Of a stretch of 64,000 bases of DNA, positions 17,969-26,766 are shown piece after piece. Origin of the DNA: Luteimonas saliphila (lineage in GTDB: Bacteria; Pseudomonadota; Gammaproteobacteria; Xanthomonadales; Xanthomonadaceae). The translations under genes and the position numbers were made by a program. Below the pieces are notes generated by a model. That model had not been told where the DNA came from and did not search any database. It saw nothing but the letters and a program-made list of their open reading frames with translations. Every line of letters starts with the position of its first letter. Within the stretch, counting starts at the first letter, position 1. The stretch is from the NCBI RefSeq assembly GCF_016774335.1, contig NZ_JAETWA010000036.1, forward strand, positions 112,762-176,761. The letters run 5' to 3'.

Positions 17969-19600
17969 TCAGCCCAGCGAGCGCGCCGTATTGATGACGT
18001 TCTGGCCGTCGAAGCGCGTGGTCGCCGCGCCGTGCGAGACCGCCGAGACCTGGCTCGGCTGGCCCTTGCCGTCGAAGAACGAGCCGCCGAGGCGGAAATC
18101 GCGTTCGTCGCAGATCGCCGAGCAGGCGTTCCAGAACTCCGGAGTGCGGATCTGGTAGGCGCCGTCCTCCACCAGCTCCTGTACCTGGCCGTCGCGGATG
18201 GCGAACATCAGCTGCGCGCCGAACTGGGCGTTGTAGCGCTGCTGGTCGATCGAGTACGAGCCGCGGCCGTGGATGTACAGGCCGTTCTCCACGCCGGCGA
18301 TCATCTCGGCCACGTCGAGCGGCGACTTGCCGGGCGCCAGCGACACGTTGGGCATGCGCTGGAACTGCACGCTCGACCAGGAATCGGCATAGCAGCAGCC
18401 ATCGGATGCGGTCTTGCCGAGGATGTGGGCCTGGTCGCGGACCGACTGGTAGTCGACCAGCACACCGTCCTTTACCAGGTCCCAGCGCTTGCACCTCACG
18501 CCTTCGTCGTCGTAGCCGACCGCACCGAGGCTGCCGGGCTCGGTGCGGTCGGCGTACAGGTTCACCCGCTCGCTACCCCAGCGGAAGCTGCCGCGCTTGT
18601 CGAGCGTGGCGAAGCTGGTGCCGGCGTAGTTGGCCTCGTAGCCGAGCACGCGGTCGAGTTCCAGCGGATGGCCGACGTTTTCGTGGATGGTCAGGAACAG
18701 GTTGCTCGGGTCGATCACCAGGTCGTACTTGCCGGGCTTGACCGAGGGCGCCTTCAGCTTCGCCTGCGCCTGCTTCGCGGCGGCGACCGCATCGGCGCGC
18801 ATGTCGTAGGAACGGCCATAGGCGACCACGCCGCCCGGCAGCTCGAAGCGCTGCGACGGATCCGCGTCCAGGTACTCGTAGCCCAGGCCCATCGGCGCGG
18901 ACAGCCCGTCGCGCGTGCGGAACCTGCCGCTGGCCTTGTCGATCGCGGTCACCGTGAACGGCGCCCAGATCCGGTGCACGTCCTGGTCGATGTAGGAACC
19001 GTCGGTGCAGGCGAAGAATTTCTGCTCGTTGACCAGGAACATGCGCGACGCGGCGAAACTCGCGCCCGCCTCCATCGCGGCCGCATTGACCGACAGCAGC
19101 AGATCGAGCTTGTCGCGGATCGGCACTTCCATGCCGTTGATCGCGATCGGCGTCTTCCACGACACCTCGCCCACCCCGGGCGCGTCGGCCAGTTGCACCG
19201 GCTGCGTCTGGATCCGCGCATTGGCTTTGGCGATCGCCGCGGCCTGGCGCGCCGCGGCGGCCACCGAGCCGGGATCGAGCCGGCTGGTGGCCGCGAAGCC
19301 CCATGCATGGTCTGCGATCACCCGGACGCCGACGCCGACCGATTCCTCGTTGGCCACGTTGAGCACCAGCGCCTCGCGCGTGATCAGCGACTGTCGCAGA
19401 TAGCGGCCGACGCGTACGTCGCAATACGACGCGCCGGCGGACGTCGCCGCCTGCAGTGCCGCATCGGCAAGGCGTCGCTTCAGAGCGACGTCCATCGTCT
19501 CCAGCAGTTGCTCGGCGGCGATCGCCCTGCCGAGGAACGCCGGCAGCACCAGACTGCCGGCGCCGAGGCCTCCGAGGGCCAGGAAATCGCGTCGCTGCAT
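17969..19600 (-). CDS. Tat-signal TldD-like metalloprotease, copy 2
   Basis: A 543-residue paralogue of the neighbouring gene. The twin-arginine signal is MQRRDFLALGGLG and the zinc-type motif HENVGH is at 306-311. The ATG at 19600 is preferred to the ATG at 19606 because GGAGGA abuts the latter but is optimally spaced (seven bases) for the former. A 158-base spacer separates it from copy 1. The intact motif and similar length imply both are functional, most simply a tandem duplication. It lies divergent from the DUF885 lipoprotein gene. Confidence 0.87.
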   Translation of the reverse strand: MQRRDFLALGGLGAGSLVLPAFLGRAIAAEQLLETMDVALKRRLADAALQAATSAGASYCDVRVGRYLRQSLITREALVLNVANEESVGVGVRVIADHAWGFAATSRLDPGSVAAAARQAAAIAKANARIQTQPVQLADAPGVGEVSWKTPIAINGMEVPIRDKLDLLLSVNAAAMEAGASFAASRMFLVNEQKFFACTDGSYIDQDVHRIWAPFTVTAIDKASGRFRTRDGLSAPMGLGYEYLDADPSQRFELPGGVVAYGRSYDMRADAVAAAKQAQAKLKAPSVKPGKYDLVIDPSNLFLTIHENVGHPLELDRVLGYEANYAGTSFATLDKRGSFRWGSERVNLYADRTEPGSLGAVGYDDEGVRCKRWDLVKDGVLVDYQSVRDQAHILGKTASDGCCYADSWSSVQFQRMPNVSLAPGKSPLDVAEMIAGVENGLYIHGRGSYSIDQQRYNAQFGAQLMFAIRDGQVQELVEDGAYQIRTPEFWNACSAICDERDFRLGGSFFDGKGQPSQVSAVSHGAATTRFDGQNVINTARSLG

Positions 19601-19810
19601 GTGCATTCCTCCGCATGCCTGCCTCGGCGAGGCGGCTCCTGCGCGTCTTTCCAGCATAACGCGCGTGCCCTGGCATCCGCTGCGCACCAGGCGTGACTTT
19701 CGGCACATCCGCGCCGGCGCCGCGCGTTGCGCGCGCACCGCCGCTGCGGCACGGGCACGACCATGCAGCGGGCGCTATCCTGTCGCGCATCCTCTTCCCG
19801 CGTGAACGCC

Positions 19811-21634
19811 ATGTCCCAGCGCCTGCCCGCCATCGCCTTCCTCGCCCTCGCGCTCGCCGCTTGCAATGCCGAGACGACGACGCCCGCCGCACCCGCGGGG
19901 ACCGCCAGCGCCAGTCCCGACGCGAGCGCCGTGGCGTCGCAGGCCGACGCTGCCTTCGCCGACCTGTCGAAGCGCTATCTCGACGAGGCGATGGCGCTCT
20001 CGCCGGTGTCCGCCACCCAGATCGGCGACCATCGTTTCGACAGCGAGATCGACGACCTGTCGGCGGCCGGACGCGGCCGGTCGGACGAATTCAACAAGCG
20101 CATGCTCGCCGAACTCGACGCGATCGACCTCGCCACGCTCTCGCGCGACAACCAGGTCGACGCGAAGATCCTGCGCAACCAGCTCGAGTACGCGCTGTGG
20201 GATGCGCAGACGATGCAGAGCTGGGCCTGGGATCCGCAGCTCTACAGCGGCCTGGCCGGCGGTGCGATCTACGGCCTGATGGCGCGGGAATTCGCACCGA
20301 TGCCGCAGCGGCTGGACTCGGCCATCGCGCGCATGGAGAAGATCCCGGCCCTGCTCGCACAGGCGCGCGAGAACCTCGACCCGGCGCGCGTCCCCAGGGC
20401 CCATGCCGACACGGTGGCGAAACAGAACAAGGGCGTGCTGACCCTGATCGACACCTTCATCACCCCGAACGCAGACCAGCTTCAGGGTGAGCAGCGTGCA
20501 CGTCTGGATGCGGCGGTGGCCAACCTGCGCGAAGCGGTGGAACAGCACCAGCAGTGGCTCGACGGCACCCTGGTGCCGAACGCGAAGGGCGAGTTCCGGA
20601 TCGGCGCCGAGCGGTACGACGCGAAACTGAAGTTCGCGCTCAATTCCTCGCTGACGCGGCAGCAGATCCGCCAGCGCGCCGAGGCCGAGCTGGCGCGCAT
20701 CCGCGAGGAGATGTACGCGGTGGCCAGGACCGTGCTGCGCGATCGTCCCGGTGCGCCGGAGACCCCCGACTCGCCCAGCGAGGAGCAGCGGCAGGCGGCG
20801 ATCGAGGCGGCGATGGAACTGGCCTACGAAGACCGGCCCGGGCGCGAGGAAGTGGTGGATTTCGCGAAGCACACGCTCGAGGTGGCGACCGCGTTCGTGC
20901 GCGGGAAGGACCTGGTGACGGTGCCGGACGACCCGGTGCAGATCATCCTGATGCCGGAATTCCAGCGCGGTTTCTCCGTGGCGTACGCCGATTCGCCCGG
21001 GCCGCTCGACAAGGGCCTCGACACCTACTACGCGATCTCCCCGATCCCCGAGGACTGGAACGACGAACAGGTCGACTCGTTCCTGCGCGAGTACAACAAG
21101 CGCCTGATCCACGTGCTGACCATCCACGAGGCGATGCCCGGGCATTATCTCGAGGGCGCGCACTCGGCACGCTTTCCCTCGACGCTGCGCGCGGTGTTCC
21201 GCTCCGGCCCGTTCGCCGAAGGCTGGGCGGTGTACACCGAGCGGATGATGGCCGACGCCGGCTACCTCGACAACGACCCGCTGTTCCGGCTGATGCAGCT
21301 CAAGTTCTACGCGCGCGCGGTCGCCAACGCGATCCTCGACCAGGGCCTGCACGTCGACGGCTGGACGAAGGAACAGGCGATGGACCTGATGGTGCGCCAG
21401 ACCTTCCAGCAGCAGAGCGAGGCCGACGGCAAGTGGATCCGCGCGCAGCTGTCGTCCACCCAGCTGGCAACCTACTTCGTCGGCGCGCAGGAGCACTTCG
21501 ACGCGCGCAAGGCGGCGGAGGCCAAGCTCGGCGACGCGTTCGACCTCAAGGCCTACCACGACGGCATGCTGTCCTACGGTGCGCCTCCGGTGCGGTTCGC
21601 GCGCCAGCTGTTGCTGGACGAACCGGTCGAGTAG
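19811..21634 (+). CDS. DUF885 zinc-peptidase-like lipoprotein
   Basis: A 607-residue exported protein. MSQRLPAIAFLALALAAC gives a lipobox with Cys18, followed by an Ala/Thr/Ser-rich spacer. The DUF885 domain fills the rest: DEAMALSPVSATQIGDHRFD near the N-terminus, the metal-site motif HEAMPGH at 439-445, and FAEGWAVYTERMM about 30 residues on, supplying the likely third ligand. The family is M32-like in appearance and is assumed to hydrolyse peptides, although activities are mostly uncharacterised. It is divergent from the TldD operon, so several putative envelope proteases are clustered. The start opens the lipoprotein signal. Confidence 0.9.
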   Translation: MSQRLPAIAFLALALAACNAETTTPAAPAGTASASPDASAVASQADAAFADLSKRYLDEAMALSPVSATQIGDHRFDSEIDDLSAAGRGRSDEFNKRMLAELDAIDLATLSRDNQVDAKILRNQLEYALWDAQTMQSWAWDPQLYSGLAGGAIYGLMAREFAPMPQRLDSAIARMEKIPALLAQARENLDPARVPRAHADTVAKQNKGVLTLIDTFITPNADQLQGEQRARLDAAVANLREAVEQHQQWLDGTLVPNAKGEFRIGAERYDAKLKFALNSSLTRQQIRQRAEAELARIREEMYAVARTVLRDRPGAPETPDSPSEEQRQAAIEAAMELAYEDRPGREEVVDFAKHTLEVATAFVRGKDLVTVPDDPVQIILMPEFQRGFSVAYADSPGPLDKGLDTYYAISPIPEDWNDEQVDSFLREYNKRLIHVLTIHEAMPGHYLEGAHSARFPSTLRAVFRSGPFAEGWAVYTERMMADAGYLDNDPLFRLMQLKFYARAVANAILDQGLHVDGWTKEQAMDLMVRQTFQQQSEADGKWIRAQLSSTQLATYFVGAQEHFDARKAAEAKLGDAFDLKAYHDGMLSYGAPPVRFARQLLLDEPVE

Positions 21635-21635
21635 G

Positions 21636-21669
21636 CACCGGGGACTGCCGGTGTGCGCCTGCCGCGCAC
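21636..21669. terminator. Convergent terminator-like hairpins
   Basis: Two perfect stems lie in the 68-base gap between converging genes: CACCGG-GGACTG-CCGGTG (21636-21653) and GTGCGC-CTGCC-GCGCAC (21653-21669). Neither is followed by a T run, so intrinsic termination is uncertain. Confidence 0.4.
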
Positions 21670-21702
21670 CGGCGGAACCTCATCCGCAGGCAACGCCGGC
21701 GC

Positions 21703-22938
21703 TCAAGCGTCCGGCCGGGCTTCTTCCTCCGCCTGCGCCTCGTCTCCCGCCGGCGAATGGCTCGAACGCTGCCCGATCGCGTCGCCATGCGCCTCCAGGA
21801 ATTGCGCGACCGCCGCCTGTCCCAGGCCGTGCAGGCGCTCGACGAAGGCGGGGTCGACCCGCATCCGGCTGGAGGCCGGCAGGGTGGCGAGATCGACGTC
21901 GTCGGCGATCACGTGCAGCCGGCACTGCGCCGGGCGCGCACCGCGCGCGGCCAGCCGCCGTTGCAGCCGGTTGAGCTGCGCGATCATCCGCAGCTCGCCG
22001 ATCAGGCTGGCGTTGAAGGTGATCTCGCCGATCCGATCCATGATCTGCGTGCTGCGCCGGGGCACGCCTTCGCGATGCGCGGGATTGACCCGCACCACGA
22101 CGATGTCGCACTCCTCGCCCGGGTCGATCAGGGGATGGATCGAGGGATTGCCGCTGTAGCCGCCGTCCCAGTACGGCTCGCCGTCGATCTCGACGGCCTG
22201 GAACAGGAACGGCAGGCAGGCCGAGGCCAGCAGCGCATCCACCCCCAGCGCGTCGCCATGGAACACCTGCGCCTCGCCGCTGCGCACCGCGGTGGCGGTG
22301 ACGAACACGCGCACCGGCCCCTCCCGGAGCGCGTCGACGTCGATGTGCCGCAACAGCACGTCGCGCAGCGGGTTGAGGTTGAGCGGGTTGTAGTCGTAGG
22401 GGCTGAGCGTGCGCAGGAAGCGGCTGGCCCAGTCGTAGCCCGGCACCGACGCCAGGTCGAACGGCGGACCGAACGCGGAGGCCTGCAGCGGCAGCAGGCT
22501 GGCGCCGCCGGCCGCGCCCACGTCGCGCCAGAACGCCTGCAGCGCAGCCCGCGCGCCCTCGCGCCCGTCCTTCGCCCACCCGCATGCGAGCACCGCCGCG
22601 TTCAGAGCGCCCGCACTGGCGCCCGAGGCCGCTTCGACGACGATGTCGTCGCGCTGCAGCAGGCCGTCGAGCACGCCCCATGTGAAGGCGCCGTGCGAGC
22701 CACCGCCCTGCAACGCCAGCCGGATCGGACGCGCTGCGGCGGCGGCGCGCGGCGAAACCTCCTGTCCCGCCGTGGCCGTCGCCTTTCTCCCGCCACGGCC
22801 GGCAGCCGCCCGCCCGGGCAACGCGCGAGCCGCATCCTGCGGCGCCTGCTCCGCGTCCGCTTCGACGAGCACGGGTTTCGCGCGCCGTCCGCGCGCAAGG
22901 CCGCGCCACCATGCCTTCAACCGTTCGACCAGGGACAT
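21703..22938 (-). CDS. Patatin-like phospholipase
   Basis: A 411-residue patatin-family lipid acyl hydrolase. The oxyanion motif is GGGSHG (78-83), the nucleophile elbow GASAG has Ser108, and the catalytic Asp258 sits in WDGGYSGNP. The family's usual GGGxRG Arg is replaced by His. A 70-residue basic and alanine-rich N-terminal extension precedes the domain, and there is no signal peptide. It is likely cytoplasmic or membrane-associated. Start at 22938 is supported by AGGAG upstream. A long C-terminal part (SRMRVDPAFVERLHGLG...) is typical of proteobacterial patatins with DUF3734-like tails. Confidence 0.9.
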   Translation of the reverse strand: MSLVERLKAWWRGLARGRRAKPVLVEADAEQAPQDAARALPGRAAAGRGGRKATATAGQEVSPRAAAAARPIRLALQGGGSHGAFTWGVLDGLLQRDDIVVEAASGASAGALNAAVLACGWAKDGREGARAALQAFWRDVGAAGGASLLPLQASAFGPPFDLASVPGYDWASRFLRTLSPYDYNPLNLNPLRDVLLRHIDVDALREGPVRVFVTATAVRSGEAQVFHGDALGVDALLASACLPFLFQAVEIDGEPYWDGGYSGNPSIHPLIDPGEECDIVVVRVNPAHREGVPRRSTQIMDRIGEITFNASLIGELRMIAQLNRLQRRLAARGARPAQCRLHVIADDVDLATLPASSRMRVDPAFVERLHGLGQAAVAQFLEAHGDAIGQRSSHSPAGDEAQAEEEARPDA

Positions 22939-23057
22939 CGCATTCGCTCCTGTCCCCCCACGCTCGCAGCTTACCGGTTGCCCGTGCACGATCGATGACC
23001 GCCGTGGCCCGGCCGCCCTGTTAACCTTCCGCGGGACACACCCCCCGGAGCCACGCC

Positions 23058-23873
23058 ATGGGCCTGCTGGTCGTCCAGCCCGCCGCGCCGCTGTCGTCGC
23101 TGGTCGAATCGATCTGGGACTGCGTCCAGGCGCAGCCCGCGCATCGATTCGACCGCATGCTGCCGACCGCGAAGCCGCAACTGGTGATCAACCTCGCGCA
23201 GGACGAGACCCGGGTCTACGACGAGGGCCTGCGCTGCACGCGCAATGCGGGCGCGTCGCTCGACGCGCCCGCGCACCGCGGCTTCACGATCGACACCGCG
23301 GAGCAGACCGCGGTGGTCGGCGTGGTGTTCCGCACCGGCGCTGCCGCCCCGTTCTTCCGCGAGCGGATGGATGCGATCGCCAACCGCCAGGTCGACCTCG
23401 ATGCGCTGGCCGCAGGCGCCGCGCGCACGCTGCGCGAGCGGCTGCTCACGGCGCCCGATGCGCATGCGCGCGTGGACCTCGTCGGTCGCTGGCTCGCGGC
23501 GCATGCGCGCGCGGCCGGGGCCGCGATGCATCCGGCGATCGTGCACGCGTTGCGGTTGATCGATGCCGCTCCCGGCATCCAGCGCATCGCGGCGATCCCG
23601 GCGCATTGCCGCCTGTCCCCGCGCCGGTTCGGCCAACTGTTCCGCGAGCAGGTGGGCATGTCGCCCAAGCGTTACGCGCGCCTCCAGCGTTTCCACGGGG
23701 TGGTGGCGCAGGCGCGACGCGAATCGCGCATCGACTGGGCGGGGATCGCCGCCGACGGCGGTTACCACGACCAGGCCCACCTGGCGCACGAGTTCCGCGC
23801 CTTCTCCGGCATGACCCCCACCGACTGGATGGCGCGGCGCAGTCCATGGCACCACCACGTGCCGCTGGCCTGA
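23058..23873 (+). CDS. AraC-family transcriptional regulator
   Basis: A 271-residue regulator. The N-terminal half (residues 1-150) looks like the DUF6597-type sensor domain (LVVQPAAPLSSLVESIWD, MLPTAKPQLVINL). The C-terminal AraC domain has two helix-turn-helix units, ending LSPRRFGQLFREQVGMSPKRYARLQRF and DQAHLAHEFRAFSGMTPTDW. GGAG seven bases before the ATG fixes the start. It is transcribed in line with the VOC, YjbR and DUF72 genes downstream (82-base gap) and may regulate them; that is inference. Confidence 0.88.
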   Translation: MGLLVVQPAAPLSSLVESIWDCVQAQPAHRFDRMLPTAKPQLVINLAQDETRVYDEGLRCTRNAGASLDAPAHRGFTIDTAEQTAVVGVVFRTGAAAPFFRERMDAIANRQVDLDALAAGAARTLRERLLTAPDAHARVDLVGRWLAAHARAAGAAMHPAIVHALRLIDAAPGIQRIAAIPAHCRLSPRRFGQLFREQVGMSPKRYARLQRFHGVVAQARRESRIDWAGIAADGGYHDQAHLAHEFRAFSGMTPTDWMARRSPWHHHVPLA

Positions 23874-23955
23874 GTGCCGGAATCTACAAGACGCCGGCCG
23901 CATGCCGCGGCAGGATCTCCCAGCGCCACGCCGGCGCCCTTCACCGGAGACGCAC

Positions 23956-24387
23956 ATGAGCAATGCCGCCGACACCACCAGCACCATCATCCCCTGCCTG
24001 CGCTACCGCGACGCCCCGGCGGCGATCGAGTGGCTGTGCGGCGCATTCGATTTCGAGAAGCGTGCGGTCTATGCCGACGGCGACACCGTCCACCACGCGG
24101 AACTGACCTTCGGCAACGGCATGGTCATGCTCGGCTCCGTGCATGCCGGGTCGGAATGGGGCGGGCAGATCGTGCAACCGGACGAGATCGGAGGCCGCCA
24201 GACGCAGAGTCCGTGCGTGATCGTGCGCGACGTCGACGCGCACTATCGCCGCGCGAAAGCCGCGGGCGCGACGATCGTGATCGACATCGCCGACCAGGAC
24301 TACGGCGGCCGCGGCTACGCCTGTCGCGATCCGGAGGGCCACCTGTGGTGGTTCGGCAGCTACGATCCGTGGAAGGCGGGCCGGTGA
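23956..24387 (+). CDS. VOC-family (glyoxalase/bleomycin-resistance-like) protein
   Basis: A 143-residue vicinal-oxygen-chelate protein: IIPCLRYRDAPAAIEWLCGAFDFEK opens the first beta-alpha-beta unit, followed by HHAELTFGNGMVML and DYGGRGYACRDPEGHLWWFGSY, the C-terminal metal-binding strand. GGAG lies seven bases before the ATG. Its TGA overlaps the GTG of the YjbR gene (GTGA). The substrate is unknown; PhnB/YdcE-like VOC proteins have this organisation. Confidence 0.87.
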   Translation: MSNAADTTSTIIPCLRYRDAPAAIEWLCGAFDFEKRAVYADGDTVHHAELTFGNGMVMLGSVHAGSEWGGQIVQPDEIGGRQTQSPCVIVRDVDAHYRRAKAAGATIVIDIADQDYGGRGYACRDPEGHLWWFGSYDPWKAGR

Positions 24388-24746
24388 AACCCGTCACCAT
24401 CGCCGAGGTCCGCGCGATCGCGCTGTCGCTGCCCGGCGCGACCGAGGCGCCGCACTTCGACTACGCCTCGTTCCGGGTGGGTGGCGGGATCTTCGCCACC
24501 CTGCCTCCCGACACGCGCCACCTGCACGCCTTCGTCGACGAGGAGGAACGCCAACGCATGCTGGCGCTGCATCCTGGCAGCGTCGAGGCCTTGCATTGGG
24601 GTCGTCGCGTCCTGGGGCTGCGCGTGGATCTGCAGACGGTGGATGAGACGCTCGCGGAACGCCTGCTGGTGCAGGCCTGGTCGCGCAAGGCGCCGAAGCG
24701 GCTGTTGCCAAAGCTGCAGCCGCAGTGGGCTCGTCATGTCGGCTGA
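24384..24746 (+). CDS. MmcQ/YjbR-family protein
   Basis: A 120-residue protein of the MmcQ/YjbR fold: VRAIALSLPGATEAPHFDYASFRVGGGIFATLPP, HAFVDEEERQRML and the C-terminal helix AERLLVQAWSRKAPKRLL. It begins with GTG inside the VOC stop and ends 11 bases after the start of the DUF72 gene, so three genes are tightly coupled. The family is sometimes described as DNA-binding, but its function is not established. Confidence 0.85.
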   Translation: MKPVTIAEVRAIALSLPGATEAPHFDYASFRVGGGIFATLPPDTRHLHAFVDEEERQRMLALHPGSVEALHWGRRVLGLRVDLQTVDETLAERLLVQAWSRKAPKRLLPKLQPQWARHVG

Positions 24747-25560
24747 CGGCGTGCCCGCGGTCGACGGGATCCGCGTCGGCATCGGCGGCTGGACGTATGC
24801 GCCCTGGCGCGACAACTTCTACCCGAAGGGGCTGGTGCAGCGGCGCGAGCTGGAACACGCCAGCCGGCAACTCTCCGCGATCGAGATCAACGGCACCTAC
24901 TACGGCACGCAGAAGCCGGCAACCTACGCCAAATGGCGGGAGCAGACGCCGGAAGGCTTCCTGTTCTCGGCCAAGGCGCCGAAGCGGATCATGCAATCGA
25001 AGGCCCTGGCCAAGGTCGGACCGCAGGTGGAGGACTTCATCGACGGCATCGTCGAGCTCGGCGACCGGCTCGGGCCGCTGGTGTGGCAGTTCGACGCCGG
25101 CACCCGCATCGACCGCGACGGGTTCGCCGCCTTCCTCGAGCTGCTGCCGCGCGACGCCGGTGGCCTGCGCCTGCGCCACGTGCTGGACGTGCGCGATCCG
25201 GGCTTCGTCGATGCCGGCTTCGTCGCCCTCGCCCGCCGCCATGGCATGGCGACGGTGTTCACCGACTCGGAAGAGCATCCGAGCTTCGCCGACGCGACGG
25301 CCGACTTCGTCTACGCGCGGTTGATGCGCGCGCAGGCCGGCCTCGCGACCGGCTACCCGCCGGCGCAGCTGCAGGCATGGGCGGGGCGGGTGCGGACCTG
25401 GGCCGAAGGCGGCACGCCGGAGGATCTCCCGGTACTGACCGGCGACGCGGCGCCTCGCCGCAAGCGCGACGTGTTCGTGTTCTTCATTGCCGCGGCCAAG
25501 GAGCGCAATCCCGCCGCGGCGATGGCGCTGCTGCGACTGCTGGGCGCGCGCGGCGGATAG
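24736..25560 (+). CDS. DUF72 family protein
   Basis: A 274-residue protein with the DUF72 TIM-barrel-like pattern: RVGIGGWTYAPWRDNFYP near the N-terminus, EINGTYYGTQKPATYAKW, FLFSAKAPKRIM, LGPLVWQFD and a C-terminal FVFFIAAAKERNPAAAMALL. It overlaps the upstream gene by 11 bases and is the last gene of the run. A perfect hairpin follows its stop at once. The function is unknown; DUF72 is widely conserved. Confidence 0.88.
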   Translation: MSADGVPAVDGIRVGIGGWTYAPWRDNFYPKGLVQRRELEHASRQLSAIEINGTYYGTQKPATYAKWREQTPEGFLFSAKAPKRIMQSKALAKVGPQVEDFIDGIVELGDRLGPLVWQFDAGTRIDRDGFAAFLELLPRDAGGLRLRHVLDVRDPGFVDAGFVALARRHGMATVFTDSEEHPSFADATADFVYARLMRAQAGLATGYPPAQLQAWAGRVRTWAEGGTPEDLPVLTGDAAPRRKRDVFVFFIAAAKERNPAAAMALLRLLGARGG

Positions 25561-25564
25561 TGCC

Positions 25565-25589
25565 CGCCGCCGGGGAGGGACCGGCGGCG
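25565..25589 (+). terminator. Terminator-like hairpin after the DUF72 gene
   Basis: A perfect 9-bp stem CGCCGCCGG/CCGGCGGCG around a 7-base loop begins five bases after the DUF72 stop. There is no T tract, so this could be a weak intrinsic or Rho-associated terminator. Confidence 0.45.
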
Positions 25590-25643
25590 GCATGCGAATC
25601 GCGAATGACCATGGCGGCCGACGCGCGGTTGGTCACGGGGTGA

Positions 25644-25672
25644 CCCGGATGCGGCCTGCGGCCTTGTCCGGG
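25644..25672. repeat. REP-like palindrome
   Basis: CCCGGA (25644-25649) pairs with TCCGGG (25667-25672) with an inner GGCC/GGCC pairing, then CTAC follows. The layout (GGATGCGG...CCTTGTCCGGGCTAC) resembles enterobacterial REP units, GGATGCG...CTTATC.GGCCTAC. Similarity is by eye only. Confidence 0.55.
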
Positions 25673-25770
25673 CTACGGTCACTTCCGGCACTGGATTCTC
25701 ACGGATGCTTACGGCAGCCTCGGGCAGGCTCGGGCCTACCGACGCTTCGACCGATCCGAGGAGATCCGCC

Positions 25771-26754
25771 ATGACCAGCCGCCGCGATTTCATCGCCACT
25801 GCCAGCCTGGCCGCCACCGGCTTCGCACTCGCGCCGCTTGCGGCCTGCAGCCAGGAACGCCCGAACGGCGCGACACCGGAGCCGCGCGAAAAACCCGCCG
25901 GGTCGATCGCCGATATCGCACCGCTCGGTGGCGCCCTGCTCATGCGCACGATTCCCTCCAGCGGCGAGACGATTCCGGCGATCGGCGTCGGCACGTCGGG
26001 CAGCTACGAGGTACCGCTGGATTCGGCGGAATTCGCCTCGCTCAAGGCTGTGTTGAAGGTGTTCTTCGAGGGCGGTGGCAGCGTGATCGATACCTCGCCC
26101 AACTATTCGAACGCGGAGGACGTGGTCGGCGCGCTGCTCGCCGACGGCGGCTGGCGCGAGCGCTGCTTCCTCGCCACCAAGCTCGCGGCCGACAGCCGCG
26201 CCGCGCTCGAGGCGCAGTGGGCCGATTCGCTGCGCCGGCTGCGCACCGACAAGGTGGAGCTGCTGCAGGTGCACAACCTGCGCAACATGGCCGAGGCGAT
26301 GCCCTACGCGCGCGAACTCAAGGCGCAGGGCAAGGCGAAGTACATCGGCATCACCCACTATCTGGAAAGCGGCCATGCCGAGACCGAGCGGCTGATGCGC
26401 ACGGAGAAGCCGGATTTCGTCCAGATCAACTATTCGGTCAATGCGCCGCAGGCGGCGCGGTCGCTGTTCCCCGCCGCGCAGGAACTGGGCATCGCGGTGA
26501 TGGTCAACCGCGCCTTCGACGACGGCAAGCTGTTCGCGACCGCCCGCGGCAAGGACCTGCCGGGCTGGGCCGCCGACGCGGGCGTGACCTCGTGGGCGCA
26601 GATGTTCCTGAAGTTCGTGCTCAGCCACCCGGCGGTGACGGTGGTGATCCCGGCCACCGGCAAGCCCGAGCGCCAGGCCGACAACCTCAAGGGTGGGGTC
26701 GGACCGTTGCTGGACGAGGCGCAACAGGCCGAGCTGGTCGCGATGTTCGGCTGA
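25771..26754 (+). CDS. Tat-exported aldo/keto reductase lipoprotein
   Basis: A 327-residue AKR superfamily enzyme. MTSRRDFIATASLAATGFALAPLAAC joins a twin-arginine motif to a lipobox (Cys26), so it is probably a lipid-anchored periplasmic protein. The catalytic tetrad is intact: D107 and Y112 in IDTSPNY, K137 in ATKL, H168 in LQVHN. It closely resembles the Tat AKR at 1898-2851 (both share ...RTIPSSGE and the WAQMFLKFV segment). GGAG-type spacing fixes the ATG. The next gene, a transporter, begins 12 bases downstream. Confidence 0.88.
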   Translation: MTSRRDFIATASLAATGFALAPLAACSQERPNGATPEPREKPAGSIADIAPLGGALLMRTIPSSGETIPAIGVGTSGSYEVPLDSAEFASLKAVLKVFFEGGGSVIDTSPNYSNAEDVVGALLADGGWRERCFLATKLAADSRAALEAQWADSLRRLRTDKVELLQVHNLRNMAEAMPYARELKAQGKAKYIGITHYLESGHAETERLMRTEKPDFVQINYSVNAPQAARSLFPAAQELGIAVMVNRAFDDGKLFATARGKDLPGWAADAGVTSWAQMFLKFVLSHPAVTVVIPATGKPERQADNLKGGVGPLLDEAQQAELVAMFG

Positions 26755-26766
26755 GCGCACGCCGCG

